NCBI RefSeq assembly: GCF_004917065.1
Contig: NZ_SSYA01000002.1
Span: 907,897-971,896, forward strand
Length of the DNA: 64,000 nt
Reading direction: 5' to 3'
Origin: Geomonas ferrireducens
Lineage (GTDB): Bacteria; Desulfobacterota; Desulfuromonadia; Geobacterales; Geobacteraceae
The notes beneath the pieces are model-generated. The model searched no databases, was not told the DNA's origin, and worked only from the letters and a program-made list of their open reading frames with translations. Shown here piece by piece: positions 42,872-52,196 of this stretch. Each line of letters begins with the position of its first letter. The stretch's first letter is position 1. The translations under genes were made by a program, and so were the position numbers.

Positions 42872-44110
42872 TCATGGTTTGAACAGGTGCGCGTTGAGCA
42901 GTTTCCGGATGTCATTGAGAATTTTGAAGCGTTTTGGGTAAAGCAGATACAGTCTCATCGTGAGCGTAAGACGCCTTGCCTCGTAGTGCCGCGCAAGCTG
43001 TTGCGCCACGGACTTGTCCAGGCGACGGCTTGAAGCCATGTCGGAGAACAGTTCCGGAAGCCGCACGCTGTTCTTGCTCCAATCCAGATGGCGCTCTGCA
43101 TACAGTCGTGCCGCCGACTTGCACTGCGGCAAACGGTCGATCCGGTCCACGAAGTACTGCATCTGTTCGACCAAGTCATCGATGGAAACGGTACAGCACG
43201 GCCAGTAGTAACCGTCGGCACGTGCGTGGTGGCGCTCAATGCGCACCAGCCTGCCGTTATCCTCATGCACCACCTCGTTCATGGGGGGACAGTCCCCCGT
43301 GACGACGGGTAAGCCGCAGGCGAGGGCCTCCGCCACGGTGAGTCCGATGCCATCAAGGCGCGACGGATAGACATAGACATCGCCAAGGTGATACCCCCCC
43401 GGCGCAGGGATGGTCTCCTCGATGCAGGTCACCCTTCCGGCAGCAGTCAACCGCTCCAACAAGGGCTTTAACCGCGGGAAGCTTTCAGCTATGCCGGTTT
43501 GGGCATGGAGCACCAGGCGTGCCGGTCCCACCACCCTTTCGAATGCCTCGAGAAGGAGATCGGTCCCCTTTCGATCGGGACTCATCCCCGCAGAGTGGAA
43601 GAAAGTGACTTGGCCCGGTTGCACCGGTGCAGCACCGTTAAAGGCAAACAGGTCCAGATCGGTCCCCCAGGGGACGTAGAAGGCATGGGGGTGCCAGGCG
43701 AAAACATCGAAGTGGCGACGAGTATTGCAGATCAGGAAGTCGTAGCAGCCGAAAAGAGGGATGGTTTCCTCGGTGTAGTAGTCGACATAGGCACCGGTCA
43801 GCACCCCCAGCCTATTGCACAACAACACCGGCTCCCACCATTGCTGTTCGTTGAAAAAGACCGCGTCGAGCCGGTTGTCCTCTATCCAGCGATGCAGATC
43901 GTTCAGTTCTATGAACGTCGGCACCGGCACGTCCAGCTTTTTGCCCCAGGTTACCGAAGGATCGTCCCATTCGGGATTCCCGACTGCGTACGACTCGCCA
44001 CCGCGTGCATAGATGAAGACCCGGTGGTGCCGGGCAAGGACGTCCCGGTACTGCCGCGAGACGTAGGCCGCACCGCGTTCGAACCAAGTGGTCACGATCC
44101 CGATATTCAC
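42872..44110 (-). CDS. GT4-family glycosyltransferase
   Basis: A 412-aa GT-B protein. N-terminus MNIGIVTTWFERGAAYVSRQ carries the donor/acceptor loop; the C-terminal half has FFHSAGMSPDRKGTDLLLEA, DVYVYPSRLDGIGLTVAEAL and ACGLPVVTGDCPPMNEVV with the E-x7-type catalytic region. Membrane association probably depends on the basic C-terminus. Preceded by a 69-nt gap after the methyltransferase gene; followed by a 109-nt gap before wecB in which nothing is clear. Confidence 0.88.
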   Translation of the reverse strand: MNIGIVTTWFERGAAYVSRQYRDVLARHHRVFIYARGGESYAVGNPEWDDPSVTWGKKLDVPVPTFIELNDLHRWIEDNRLDAVFFNEQQWWEPVLLCNRLGVLTGAYVDYYTEETIPLFGCYDFLICNTRRHFDVFAWHPHAFYVPWGTDLDLFAFNGAAPVQPGQVTFFHSAGMSPDRKGTDLLLEAFERVVGPARLVLHAQTGIAESFPRLKPLLERLTAAGRVTCIEETIPAPGGYHLGDVYVYPSRLDGIGLTVAEALACGLPVVTGDCPPMNEVVHEDNGRLVRIERHHARADGYYWPCCTVSIDDLVEQMQYFVDRIDRLPQCKSAARLYAERHLDWSKNSVRLPELFSDMASSRRLDKSVAQQLARHYEARRLTLTMRLYLLYPKRFKILNDIRKLLNAHLFKP

Positions 44111-44179
44111 CGTTGCCCCCCCTGCAGCAGTTTGGCGACCGCAAAGCTCACCTTCCTTGGGGAACGCATCGCTTGCTCC

Positions 44180-44962
44180 TTAACATGCAACGGCGGAGAT
44201 CGCCAAATCCGCGTTGGGTCTGAACACTTCCACTTTCAAGTCGCAGAATCCTCCGGCGCAGTCGAACAACTCACGCACCATCTCGGGCACCAGGTACAAC
44301 GTGTGGGTCGGGTCCTTTGTGTTAACATCGTCGCTCAACCCGTCCGGTACGAAGAGAAAAATTGCGCCTCCTTCGCGCAACATGCGACGAGCCTGACGCA
44401 GCGCCGTTACCGGTTGGAATACGTGCTCATAGGAATGGGAAGCCGCGACCATGTCGAAGCTGCCGATCAGTTCCGGCCGCGCAAATCTCTCCGCCAGGGT
44501 TTCCCACGTGCCGTGACTGATTGCATTCTCGGGGTATTTGCCGCGTCCCCAGAGTTGTTCCCTGAACCTGATCGTGTCTCCGTCCAGATATTTGTCGACG
44601 CCGTGCCAGTTCGGGTAGTCCCATGGCGGGAAGATGGGATGATCACCGGGGCCTATTTCCAGAATGCGGGAATCGCGGCTTAGGCCGGGAAACCCGGCCA
44701 GGATGAGTCGTCGCATGTAGCTGTGGGGCGGAACCCCCTCTTCAAAAAAGTACAGCCCGAGCTCCCGTCTTTCATATAGGATACTCCGCGCCCGGGCGCA
44801 GCATCCGACCGACAGGCCGGTGACGCGTGCGCACGTTTCAACGGTTCGAAAATCGTCGTAATGCACGAAGAATTCACGGACCAAAGACAGTTCCGCCTCG
44901 GAAACCGCGACCTTGTCCCCTCTCCCGGTGAATTTCTTTATCAGGCTCGAAAAACGGCTCAT
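44180..44962 (-). CDS. Class I SAM-dependent methyltransferase (Methyltransf_11-like)
   Basis: A 260-aa protein. A SAM-binding motif I-like ILEIGPGDHPIFPPWDYPNW starts the fold; MVAASHSYEHVFQPVTALRQ, then RRMLREGGAIFLFVPDG match motifs II-III. An 80-residue helical N-terminal extension precedes it. Likely methylates a sugar or sugar-lipid intermediate of the glycan. The start overlaps the preceding gene (ATGA at 44959-44962). Confidence 0.87.
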   Translation of the reverse strand: MSRFSSLIKKFTGRGDKVAVSEAELSLVREFFVHYDDFRTVETCARVTGLSVGCCARARSILYERRELGLYFFEEGVPPHSYMRRLILAGFPGLSRDSRILEIGPGDHPIFPPWDYPNWHGVDKYLDGDTIRFREQLWGRGKYPENAISHGTWETLAERFARPELIGSFDMVAASHSYEHVFQPVTALRQARRMLREGGAIFLFVPDGLSDDVNTKDPTHTLYLVPEMVRELFDCAGGFCDLKVEVFRPNADLAISAVAC

Positions 44963-46041
44963 GACTCTGACCTTCCGCTCCCCTTTGCGAGACGCCTTGC
45001 CTTAACCGCAGCCCCGACGGATCCGCGCGCTCCGGCAAGCCCGCCGGAAACCTTTGCAACCACGGATGCGTCGATCAGACGCTTCACTGACGCCAACTGC
45101 CTGATGACGCCTTCCTTGACCGAATAAGCAGCCACTTTTTTCCTATCCAGTGCGGGTGCCGAGGTCGCGCTTGCGTGCGCGAGGAAAATCCCTGCAAGCC
45201 ACTCCGCTCTTTTCGCATAGGTGTGCCCGGCCAACGCAGCCCGGTGTCCGGAGTCGGCGATCCGCTGTCTTTGCTGTCCGTGCTCCAGGTAATGTGAAAT
45301 CGCCGCGGCCATCTGTTCCACGTCCTCGACCTGCACGAGGTGATCCAGGTCCGAAAACGGATTCTCCGCCGACAGGGTTTCGGTGAGCAGGAAAGCGCCG
45401 CACCCCAGCGCCTCGAAGACGCGTGTTTCCGTGTCAGGGTACTCCTCGGCATGGATGTTCAGCACGATCTTGGCCCTGTTCAGGAACTGCGTCATCTCGC
45501 TGCCGAAAGCGTTGACAATCGTGACAGGGAAATCCGCCTTCAAACGCTCAAGCCAGCGCCGCCGCCTCGGTGTGAGGTTTCCCAAAAACAGCAGGTCGAT
45601 ATCCTTTTCGGCTGCGGGAATGGCAAAATGCACGCTTTCATCGAAACCGTTCAGCAAAACCGACACGGCATGCTCCGGCATCCAACCGTTGCGCACGACG
45701 ATATCCTTGCACTGCTTGGAGTGTACGAAGATGTGCTGGAAGAGCCCTGACCGTAAAAGCCTGTTCTGGTCTTCGTTACGTGAGACAAGTTCGCTGGCCC
45801 AAAAAAAACGTGGTCTGCGCACACTTTTGAGGAGCTCAATGGGAAACCAGTCCCCTCTTTGCAGAAACAACACATCGAAATCGCCGTCGAGCGCCAGGAA
45901 GTGGCGGGAAAGATCGTGACGATGTTTCCTGTAATCAAGGGTGACGGTCCGGTGCCCCTGTCCGACAAAGGCACGGTTCACGAAGACTTCTGCGCCCCAT
46001 CCCGCATGCTGCTCGATGACACTCAGGTAAAAGATCTTCAT
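44959..46041 (-). CDS. CgeB-like GT-B glycosyltransferase
   Basis: A 360-aa protein with a divergent GT-B fold. The N-terminus (MKIFYLSVIEQHAGWGAEVF, FDVLFLQRGDWFPIELLKS) and C-terminal region IDLLFLGNLTPRRRRWLERL, VLNIHAEEYPDTETRVFEAL and GCGAFLLTETLS resemble the spore-coat CgeB/GT1_2 C-terminal family. Probably transfers a sugar in the cytoplasm. It overlaps both neighbours by ATGA, so translation is coupled. The C-terminal 70 residues are basic and helical. Confidence 0.82.
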   Translation of the reverse strand: MKIFYLSVIEQHAGWGAEVFVNRAFVGQGHRTVTLDYRKHRHDLSRHFLALDGDFDVLFLQRGDWFPIELLKSVRRPRFFWASELVSRNEDQNRLLRSGLFQHIFVHSKQCKDIVVRNGWMPEHAVSVLLNGFDESVHFAIPAAEKDIDLLFLGNLTPRRRRWLERLKADFPVTIVNAFGSEMTQFLNRAKIVLNIHAEEYPDTETRVFEALGCGAFLLTETLSAENPFSDLDHLVQVEDVEQMAAAISHYLEHGQQRQRIADSGHRAALAGHTYAKRAEWLAGIFLAHASATSAPALDRKKVAAYSVKEGVIRQLASVKRLIDASVVAKVSGGLAGARGSVGAAVKARRLAKGSGRSES

Positions 46042-47648
46042 ACCGAATCACCGCCAGCCCGATCGAACCCCGCCGTCACCTCTTCGTAAAGCGTAATCTT
46101 GTTGATATCGGCCAAGCACTCCCTGAACGGGGAGAGCAGTTCCCCAATGCGGTGTCCCACGGGGAGGCCGGACTTTGAGGCAACGAAACCTATATTGAGG
46201 GCGATATCCTCACCTGGATAACAGTAGTTGAAGATAACGTGGTTCTCGAAACCGGACTCTAACAGCAGCTTTTGGACAGATCTCTTGTCGAACAGCGATT
46301 TATGTAGCTGTTCCAGCCAGTAGTCTTGGGCGATCTCCGGGTCACCGTGCGTGTACCGGTACACGTGGTACAAGTCGAAGGATTCATCTTTTTTGAGATG
46401 GCTCGGGGCACCCTCCATGTAGCATCCGGCTATCACCTCGAAATCGGGAAGCCCAAGGAAAATGATGGTTCCATCGGCGGAAAGGACCCTGAAGCAATCA
46501 AGTAAAAGGGGCAGTTGCTGCGGCCTGTAGAGATGTTCGAAAAAAGCATGGGAGAAGATCTGGTCTACGGTGTGGTCGCCAAACATGGTGAGCCTGCTGC
46601 AGTCGAGAACTAGATCAGCAGCACGTGTGGTGCGGCATTCGCAGTTGAGCATGTCTTGGTACCGCTTCTCGCCGCAGCCAAGATGGAGCCTAAGCCCCGG
46701 TCCGGCCTTCAGCTTCGCCACGCGGAGCCTCCAAGTACAGGCGAGTCTTGCTCTGCGCAACGGTAGCAGCAGATTCCGGAGCCCCCCCCGCACCAGCTCG
46801 AATGCATGCTTTGCTCTGCCCTGCAGTGCCCCCAAGAGCGAGACCGACGGCTTGACGGTGATCTGCGGAGAAACAAAGCCCCGTAGCACTTCAGGCAGAT
46901 CGCCCGTGTACCTAACTGCTTTCTGCCACTCCCTGGGCTGAACAGGGTGTAGATTCCCGAGACCCTCATGCCAGCTGAGCCATTTGTCACGGTACCATTT
47001 TTGGGTATCGAACTGGTGAGCGTGTCCCCAAGTGTTTATCTTGCGCAGCACCTGATCGTCGGTGAGAACATAAGAGAGATGAAAACATGTCCCCTTGAGG
47101 GTAAACACCCTCGCTGCATCCGTGCTTCTCGCCCTGACGAATTTTCCTTCTGTTTTGCAGTTGATGGCGAATTCGGGATGGCCGAGCAGATGCCCCCCGT
47201 CCTTGTAGACCAGTATGTAATCCAGGCTCTTCCAGAAGGAACACCATGGGGTCTTGTACAGGTCGAAATCGGGGTTCTCCTCAATGGTGCGGATGTTATC
47301 GCGATAGTCGGCGAAGCGGTAAAACTCGTCGGCGTCGTGAACGATCAGATAGTCGAAACCGTCCCGTCTGGCACGTTCGAGACAGCTGTTCCGTTGATCC
47401 TCTTCGTAGGCCCAGTCTCCCTCGATCAGCTCGATCTTTTCGAAGTGCTTTGACAGTTTCAGGATGTCCTTGTCGGACTGGTTTTGAAACTGCTGCCGCG
47501 CTTCGGAATTGTACTGCCATGGCAGCTGACTGCGGGCAATATAGATCTTTTCCACGAACGGAGCACAATTTTCTATGGCCCTGAGGATGAACTGGTCACA
47601 GTCAAAAAAAAGTATGTGGGCCGCGAAGCGTTTCTTACTCTGGGTCAT
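46038..47648 (-). CDS. Two-domain protein: GT2-like N-terminus fused to a SAM methyltransferase
   Basis: About 536 aa from the ATG at 47648 (an ATG at 47669 is possible; both lie inside the end of the previous gene). Residues 1-290 resemble the glycosyltransferase family that reads the phrase FDYLIVHDADEFYRFADY (DxDE metal site) with a preceding FDCDQFILRAIENC. After a basic linker the C-terminal 210 residues form a class I methyltransferase: LRLHLGCGEKRYQDMLNCE, QIFSHAFFEHLYRPQQLPLL, and LSADGTIIFLGLPDFE. A single chain could add and methylate one sugar, as in some O-antigen capping enzymes; that is inference. Confidence 0.82.
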   Translation of the reverse strand: MTQSKKRFAAHILFFDCDQFILRAIENCAPFVEKIYIARSQLPWQYNSEARQQFQNQSDKDILKLSKHFEKIELIEGDWAYEEDQRNSCLERARRDGFDYLIVHDADEFYRFADYRDNIRTIEENPDFDLYKTPWCSFWKSLDYILVYKDGGHLLGHPEFAINCKTEGKFVRARSTDAARVFTLKGTCFHLSYVLTDDQVLRKINTWGHAHQFDTQKWYRDKWLSWHEGLGNLHPVQPREWQKAVRYTGDLPEVLRGFVSPQITVKPSVSLLGALQGRAKHAFELVRGGLRNLLLPLRRARLACTWRLRVAKLKAGPGLRLHLGCGEKRYQDMLNCECRTTRAADLVLDCSRLTMFGDHTVDQIFSHAFFEHLYRPQQLPLLLDCFRVLSADGTIIFLGLPDFEVIAGCYMEGAPSHLKKDESFDLYHVYRYTHGDPEIAQDYWLEQLHKSLFDKRSVQKLLLESGFENHVIFNYCYPGEDIALNIGFVASKSGLPVGHRIGELLSPFRECLADINKITLYEEVTAGFDRAGGDSV

Positions 47649-48486
47649 GGATGAGGAAGCCGTTTGCATTCAGGTTGTTGTAGCGGGACAGGTCGCGTCC
47701 CCATTTTTCAAGCAGCAGTTGATGCGATGCATCGAGATCGGTCCCGGAGCCGACTAAATACCTGGACTGTGCCTCGTGGTGGTAGACCATCGTCTTCTTG
47801 CTGACTATGATCCTCCAATTGCACGTGAGCAGCTTCAAGGCGAGATCGACGTCTTCGCAGCTGTTGCTGTAACGTTCATCGAAAAAGCCGACTTCCTCCA
47901 TAGCCTCCCTTGCTGCCATGAAACAAAAGCCGTTGATTACCGAGGTGAAGGCGTCGGAGGTTATCTTGTGATGCAGCGGCACGAGCGGAACTTCCGCGTC
48001 GCCTAGTTTCCAGACTGCGTAGCTTTTGGGAAAGAACCTGTTCCCGACCAGCATCACCGGCATGGCAACCGCAGTCCTTGGGTGCTCTTCCAGACACGAA
48101 ACCATTTCCTCCACGCACCCCGGAGCGGGGACGGTGTCGTCATTTATCGTGCCAAGGTAGGCAAGCGAAGGATACAGCTTTATCAGGTGGCGCCACCCCG
48201 CGTTGTTCGCACCTGCGAATCGGCGATTTTCGGGCAAATCGAGCAGGTGCACCTGCGCCGGAAGCTTCCTGCCCGCCATGTATTTCGCCACCTCTTCCTT
48301 GCCGTCATTGACGATACAGATGGCGAGGTCGGTGCGCCGGCACCCTTTAAGGAGTTTCTCAACCAGCGCCAGTACGAATTTGGTCTGGACCACGGGAATG
48401 ACAAGGCCGATTTTCACCGACATTCCGGCTCCGGATTCTGCGGTAAAAACGCCCGACGCGCGTAAAAAGGGGGACGCTTCAATCAT
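47635..48486 (-). CDS. GT2-family glycosyltransferase
   Basis: A 283-aa GT-A protein starting in an ATGA overlap with the Wzt gene (48483-48486); an internal ATG at 48423 would remove 21 non-family residues. Motifs: VKIGLVIPVVQTKFVLALVE, AICIVNDGK, ENRRFAGANNAGWRHLI, and the DxD-like LGTINDDTVPAPGC. FFDERYSNSCEDVDLALKLL gives the rhamnosyltransferase-like ED motif. Its place directly after Wzt suggests it builds the repeat or the terminal sugar of the exported chain. Confidence 0.88.
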   Translation of the reverse strand: MIEASPFLRASGVFTAESGAGMSVKIGLVIPVVQTKFVLALVEKLLKGCRRTDLAICIVNDGKEEVAKYMAGRKLPAQVHLLDLPENRRFAGANNAGWRHLIKLYPSLAYLGTINDDTVPAPGCVEEMVSCLEEHPRTAVAMPVMLVGNRFFPKSYAVWKLGDAEVPLVPLHHKITSDAFTSVINGFCFMAAREAMEEVGFFDERYSNSCEDVDLALKLLTCNWRIIVSKKTMVYHHEAQSRYLVGSGTDLDASHQLLLEKWGRDLSRYNNLNANGFLIHDPE

Positions 48487-49754
48487 TCACTCCATGAATG
48501 CGGTATGTGGAACAGCCCGAAGCCATGTTTCCTCTCGATGTTGTAACCGGTGCCGTAGGGATCGCACTCCCTGATCTCGAAGCGGTAAGCGCTCTGCAGC
48601 TCATCGATAACCTCCTTGAAGGGGATGTTCAGGCTGCAATTGATGCGGTAATTGCCGGCGTACAATTGCAAGGGCCCGACACTGCATTCGATGGTCGAGG
48701 TCCCCTTGGGAAGCGTGTAAATCTTGTTGTGAAGCGTGCCGGAATCCAGGTAACTCAGAGGCTGCATATCGTCGCAAATGACGATTTGTGCGCTGCATTT
48801 GACTTCAGTCAGGGCCGCCACCGTCAGGCGAACGGTGAAGACCTCCTTGCCGTCCAAGAACGAAGGATTGACGGCTGAGGAGGCGACGACCGCGACATCG
48901 ACGATCTTCGCTCGCAGGGAGCATTTCGCATCCCTCACCATATCAGCTGCGGAGATCAACGGCCCGCGGGCATCAAAACCGGAGTTGTAAAGGTCGATGG
49001 TCCGTGCCACGTCACCCTGAAAGCTGATTCTGCCCTGCTCCAAGAGAATGCAGCGCTCGCAGAGTGATCTGATGGTGGTCATGTTATGGCTCACGAACAG
49101 CACGGTCCGCCCTTCACGGCCCACATCCTCCATTTTGCCCAAGCACTTCTTCTGGAACTGGGCGTCTCCCACCGCCAGGACCTCATCCACGACGAGGATG
49201 TCCGGTTCGAGGTGGGCCGCGACGGCGAACGCCAACCGAACGTACATCCCCGATGAGTAGCGCTTGACCGGCGTGTCGATGAACCTTTCCATTTCAGCGA
49301 AGTCGACGATCTCGTCGAATTTGCTTTTGATCTCTTGCCGCGACATGCCCAGGATGGCACCGTTCAGGAAGATGTTTTCACGACCTGACAACTCCGGGTG
49401 AAATCCGGTCCCCACCTCAAGCAGGCTCACCACCCTTCCCCTGATGCGAACCCGTCCGGAGGTCGGCTCGGTGATGCGCGACAGCACCTTCAGCAGGGTC
49501 GATTTCCCTGCCCCGTTTCTGCCGATGATACCGACCCGGTCCCCTTGGTTGATCTTGAAGGAGATGTCCCTGAGCGCCCAGAAAGGCTCCTGGGCGCTCC
49601 CGGATACCTCGGGGCGACGCAGGGGGTGCAACATCCTCGAGGTGATGCGCCGGGCCTGTCCCGCAATGACGTCGCGCAGTGCCAGCCCCCCTTCCTGCCG
49701 GTGGGAAAGGACGTACCGCTTGCTTAGATTTTCGACGGTTATCACAGCGCTCAT
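48483..49754 (-). CDS. wzt: O-antigen/polysaccharide ABC exporter ATPase with C-terminal glycan-binding domain
   Basis: A 423-aa protein. The N-terminal 240 residues are an ABC ATPase of the Wzt/RfbE type: Walker A GRNGAGKST, signature YSSGMYVRLAFAVA, Walker B DILVVDEVLAVGD, and H-loop VLFVSHNM. Residues about 270-423 are a beta-rich Wzt_C-like domain, which in O9a-type systems recognises the capped end of the chain. With the permease directly upstream it exports an undecaprenyl-linked glycan across the inner membrane. A chain-terminating methyl- or glycosyltransferase is expected nearby; the two-domain gene downstream is a candidate. Confidence 0.93.
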   Translation of the reverse strand: MSAVITVENLSKRYVLSHRQEGGLALRDVIAGQARRITSRMLHPLRRPEVSGSAQEPFWALRDISFKINQGDRVGIIGRNGAGKSTLLKVLSRITEPTSGRVRIRGRVVSLLEVGTGFHPELSGRENIFLNGAILGMSRQEIKSKFDEIVDFAEMERFIDTPVKRYSSGMYVRLAFAVAAHLEPDILVVDEVLAVGDAQFQKKCLGKMEDVGREGRTVLFVSHNMTTIRSLCERCILLEQGRISFQGDVARTIDLYNSGFDARGPLISAADMVRDAKCSLRAKIVDVAVVASSAVNPSFLDGKEVFTVRLTVAALTEVKCSAQIVICDDMQPLSYLDSGTLHNKIYTLPKGTSTIECSVGPLQLYAGNYRINCSLNIPFKEVIDELQSAYRFEIRECDPYGTGYNIERKHGFGLFHIPHSWSE

Positions 49755-50585
49755 TCAGATCACGTCGGCGAGCACCCGCTCGGTGCTCCGGAAATACCGG
49801 ACGCCGCAAAGAAACAACAGCACGGCGATCAACAGGGATACCAGTGTTCCGGGCAGGTACAGGGAGGCCTCCCCTCCCAAAAGCGCCCAACGAAAACCGT
49901 CGATCACTCCCACCATCGGGTTGATGCTGTATAGGAGGCGCCAGTGACCAGGGATTATGTCGCTGGAAAAACCGACCGGCGAGACGTACAGGCCGAACTG
50001 GACGATAAAGGGAAGCACGAGCCGGAAATCCCGATACTTCACGCTGAGAGCCGCAAGCCACAGCCCGCAGCCGAAGGAGGCGAGGCAGGCCAGTGCGAAG
50101 AAGAGCGGCAAGGCGAGTATGCGCCAGTCGGGGACGAATCGGTACACCCCCATGAGGAGGCCGAGGATGACGAACGATACCAAGAAGTCGACCGCGCTCA
50201 CGATGATCGCCGAGGCGGGCACGACCATCCTTGGGAAGTAGACCTTGCTAAGCATGGAACCGTTGGCGACCAGGGAGTTGGCGCTGTCGGTGAGGGCGCT
50301 GGAGAAAAACTGCCATGGGAGCATGGCGGCGAATACCAGGATCGGGTAGGGAACCCGGCCCGAGGGGAGTTGCGCCAGCTTGCCGAAAACGACCGTGAAG
50401 ACCACCATGGTCAAAAGCGGCCGGATCACGCTCCAGGCGACGCCGATGACGGTCTGTTTGTAGCGCACAAGGATGTCCCGCCAGGCGAGAAAATAGAAGA
50501 GCTCTCGATAGCGCCACAGATCGCGCCAGTAGGTCCCCTCGGCTTTTCCCGCCTCTATGATCAGTTCTTCTTCACAATGGGGCAT
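49755..50585 (-). CDS. wzm: ABC-2-type polysaccharide export permease
   Basis: A 276-aa membrane protein with six hydrophobic segments, ABC2_membrane/Wzm type (WRYRELFYFLAWRDILVRYK, then QTVIGVAWSVIRPLLTMVVF at the start; INPMVGVIDGFRWALLG near the end, a family signature). The stop is directly followed by the wzt ATG. Together they form the exporter for the glycan assembled by this cluster, by the ABC-dependent rather than the Wzy-dependent route; no wzx/wzy is visible. Confidence 0.93.
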   Translation of the reverse strand: MPHCEEELIIEAGKAEGTYWRDLWRYRELFYFLAWRDILVRYKQTVIGVAWSVIRPLLTMVVFTVVFGKLAQLPSGRVPYPILVFAAMLPWQFFSSALTDSANSLVANGSMLSKVYFPRMVVPASAIIVSAVDFLVSFVILGLLMGVYRFVPDWRILALPLFFALACLASFGCGLWLAALSVKYRDFRLVLPFIVQFGLYVSPVGFSSDIIPGHWRLLYSINPMVGVIDGFRWALLGGEASLYLPGTLVSLLIAVLLFLCGVRYFRSTERVLADVI

Positions 50586-50627
50586 GCTTGATTTGTTCCG
50601 ATACTGTCTTTACCGGCGTGTTTTTGT

Positions 50628-51395
50628 TTAATAGACGGAACATCCGCGCAGTCGGGTTGCCAAGAGTCGAAAGCATTTTGTCATGAGGTGATGAAGATTC
50701 TTCAGATACAGTCTTTTGTGTCTCAGCATGATGAGACTCATCATGGCGAGCTTGTGAATAAACCGCATCGAATGATCGCGCGACTCGCTGCGAATCCGGT
50801 AATAGTACAGCAGCTCCGGTATCTTTGTCACCTCTTTCTTCAGACTGGACATGGAGATCCAGAAGTCCCAGTCCTCCCACCCGTAGACGAAGCCGGAACA
50901 GTATCCTCCCACCTTCTCCCAGTCGCTCTTCCTGAAAAAGGCGGACGGAAAGATATGGTTGTCGAAGAGGAGCGCGACCGGATCATACTCGGGCATGATC
51001 CAGACATCATTGCGCTCCCCGAACATCTGCTCGTCGCAATAAACGATGCCCACCTCGGGGCGGGTATCGAGAATAGCGACTCCCTTCTCGATGTAGCTCG
51101 GGGCGACGCGGTCGTCGGCATCGAGAGGAAGGATGTACTCCCCCCTGGCGGCTGCGATGCCGCTGTTCCTCGCGCTGGAGACGCCGGCGTTTTCGGTGTG
51201 CAGGACCCGCGTTTTCGGGCGGTGATAACGCGCAAGGAGATCTTTAGTGAAGGGATCGGTGGACCCGTCATTGACGATGACGATCTCGAAGTCGTCAAAA
51301 CTTTGTGCAAGGATGGAGTCCACCGCCTCGTCGAGGTAGATGCCGTGGTTGTAGCAGGGAATCACCACCGACACCTTCGGTCGCAACCCGGTCAC
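50628..51395 (-). CDS. GT2-family glycosyltransferase
   Basis: A 255-aa GT-A protein starting in an ATGA overlap with the previous gene (51392-51395). Motifs: VSVVIPCYNHGIYLDEAVDS, EIVIVNDGSTDPFT, NAGVSSARNSGIAAARGEYI and the DxD-type LPLDADDRVAPSYI. WEDWDFWISM is the downstream acidic motif. A basic, helical tail may contact the membrane. Donor unknown. Confidence 0.9.
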   Translation of the reverse strand: MTGLRPKVSVVIPCYNHGIYLDEAVDSILAQSFDDFEIVIVNDGSTDPFTKDLLARYHRPKTRVLHTENAGVSSARNSGIAAARGEYILPLDADDRVAPSYIEKGVAILDTRPEVGIVYCDEQMFGERNDVWIMPEYDPVALLFDNHIFPSAFFRKSDWEKVGGYCSGFVYGWEDWDFWISMSSLKKEVTKIPELLYYYRIRSESRDHSMRFIHKLAMMSLIMLRHKRLYLKNLHHLMTKCFRLLATRLRGCSVY

Positions 51396-52189
51396 GGGGC
51401 CTCCTCTGAGGGTGCGTCAGCCGCGGCGAAAAGCCTGCGCACAAAGAGCCGATTAAGCCTCTTCTTGACCAGGTACTCGAGCCGGTAGGGAAACTGCCAC
51501 ATGGAGCGGCTCTTCAGAAAATCCAGGCGCACCTTGAACTCCTCTGCGTAGGCAGCCTCGGCCTGGGACAGCGAACGGCTGCCGCCGTGGACGCCGAAGC
51601 AGGCGACGGCCCGTCGAATCGGAACCGGGGCCCCCATGATTCCGAGCCTAAGCCAGAGGTGGTAGTCCATACAATACTTGACGGAAAGGTTGAAACCTCC
51701 GGCGGCGAGAAAGGCATCGCGCCTGATGAAGGTGGCCGGGTGCAGTATGATGTTCGAGTGAATCAGCCTCCAGTAAAAGTAGCGGCGCACCTTGATCTCC
51801 CTGAGAAAACGCCCCTTCGAATCGACGAAGTGGAACCCGCCGGTGGCCCAGAGTGCGTCCGGAGAACGGCGGAAGATTCCTGCCACTTCGGCCAGCACCT
51901 CCCGGTCCAGGTAATACTCGTCAGAGTGCAGGTGCGCAATCACCTCCCCGGTGGCGAGTTCCACACCCTTGTTCATGGCGTCGGAAATGCCGCGGTCGGG
52001 CTCGGACACCCAACGTATGCGCGTGTCCCGCGCCGCGTGATCACGGATGATCTCGACGGTGCCGTCGCTCGATCCGCCGTCGACGATGACGTACTCGAGC
52101 TCCGGGTGGGACTGCGAAAGGACGCTCGCGATCGTTTTTTCGATGTGGCAGGCGCTGTTATAGCAGATGGTGATCACGCTTATCTTCAT
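51392..52189 (-). CDS. GT2-family glycosyltransferase (WcaA/WcaE-like)
   Basis: A 265-aa GT-A protein: MKISVITICYNSACHIEKTI, YVIVDGGSSDGTVEII, DRGISDAMNKGVELATGE and the LHSDEYYLD metal-type motif are typical of colanic-acid-like GT2 enzymes. A further YCMDYHLWLRLG segment follows near residue 170. The end overlaps the next gene by ATGA; 7 nt separate it from the methyltransferase gene before it. Confidence 0.9.
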   Translation of the reverse strand: MKISVITICYNSACHIEKTIASVLSQSHPELEYVIVDGGSSDGTVEIIRDHAARDTRIRWVSEPDRGISDAMNKGVELATGEVIAHLHSDEYYLDREVLAEVAGIFRRSPDALWATGGFHFVDSKGRFLREIKVRRYFYWRLIHSNIILHPATFIRRDAFLAAGGFNLSVKYCMDYHLWLRLGIMGAPVPIRRAVACFGVHGGSRSLSQAEAAYAEEFKVRLDFLKSRSMWQFPYRLEYLVKKRLNRLFVRRLFAAADAPSEEAP

Positions 52190-52196
52190 AGCCTGT

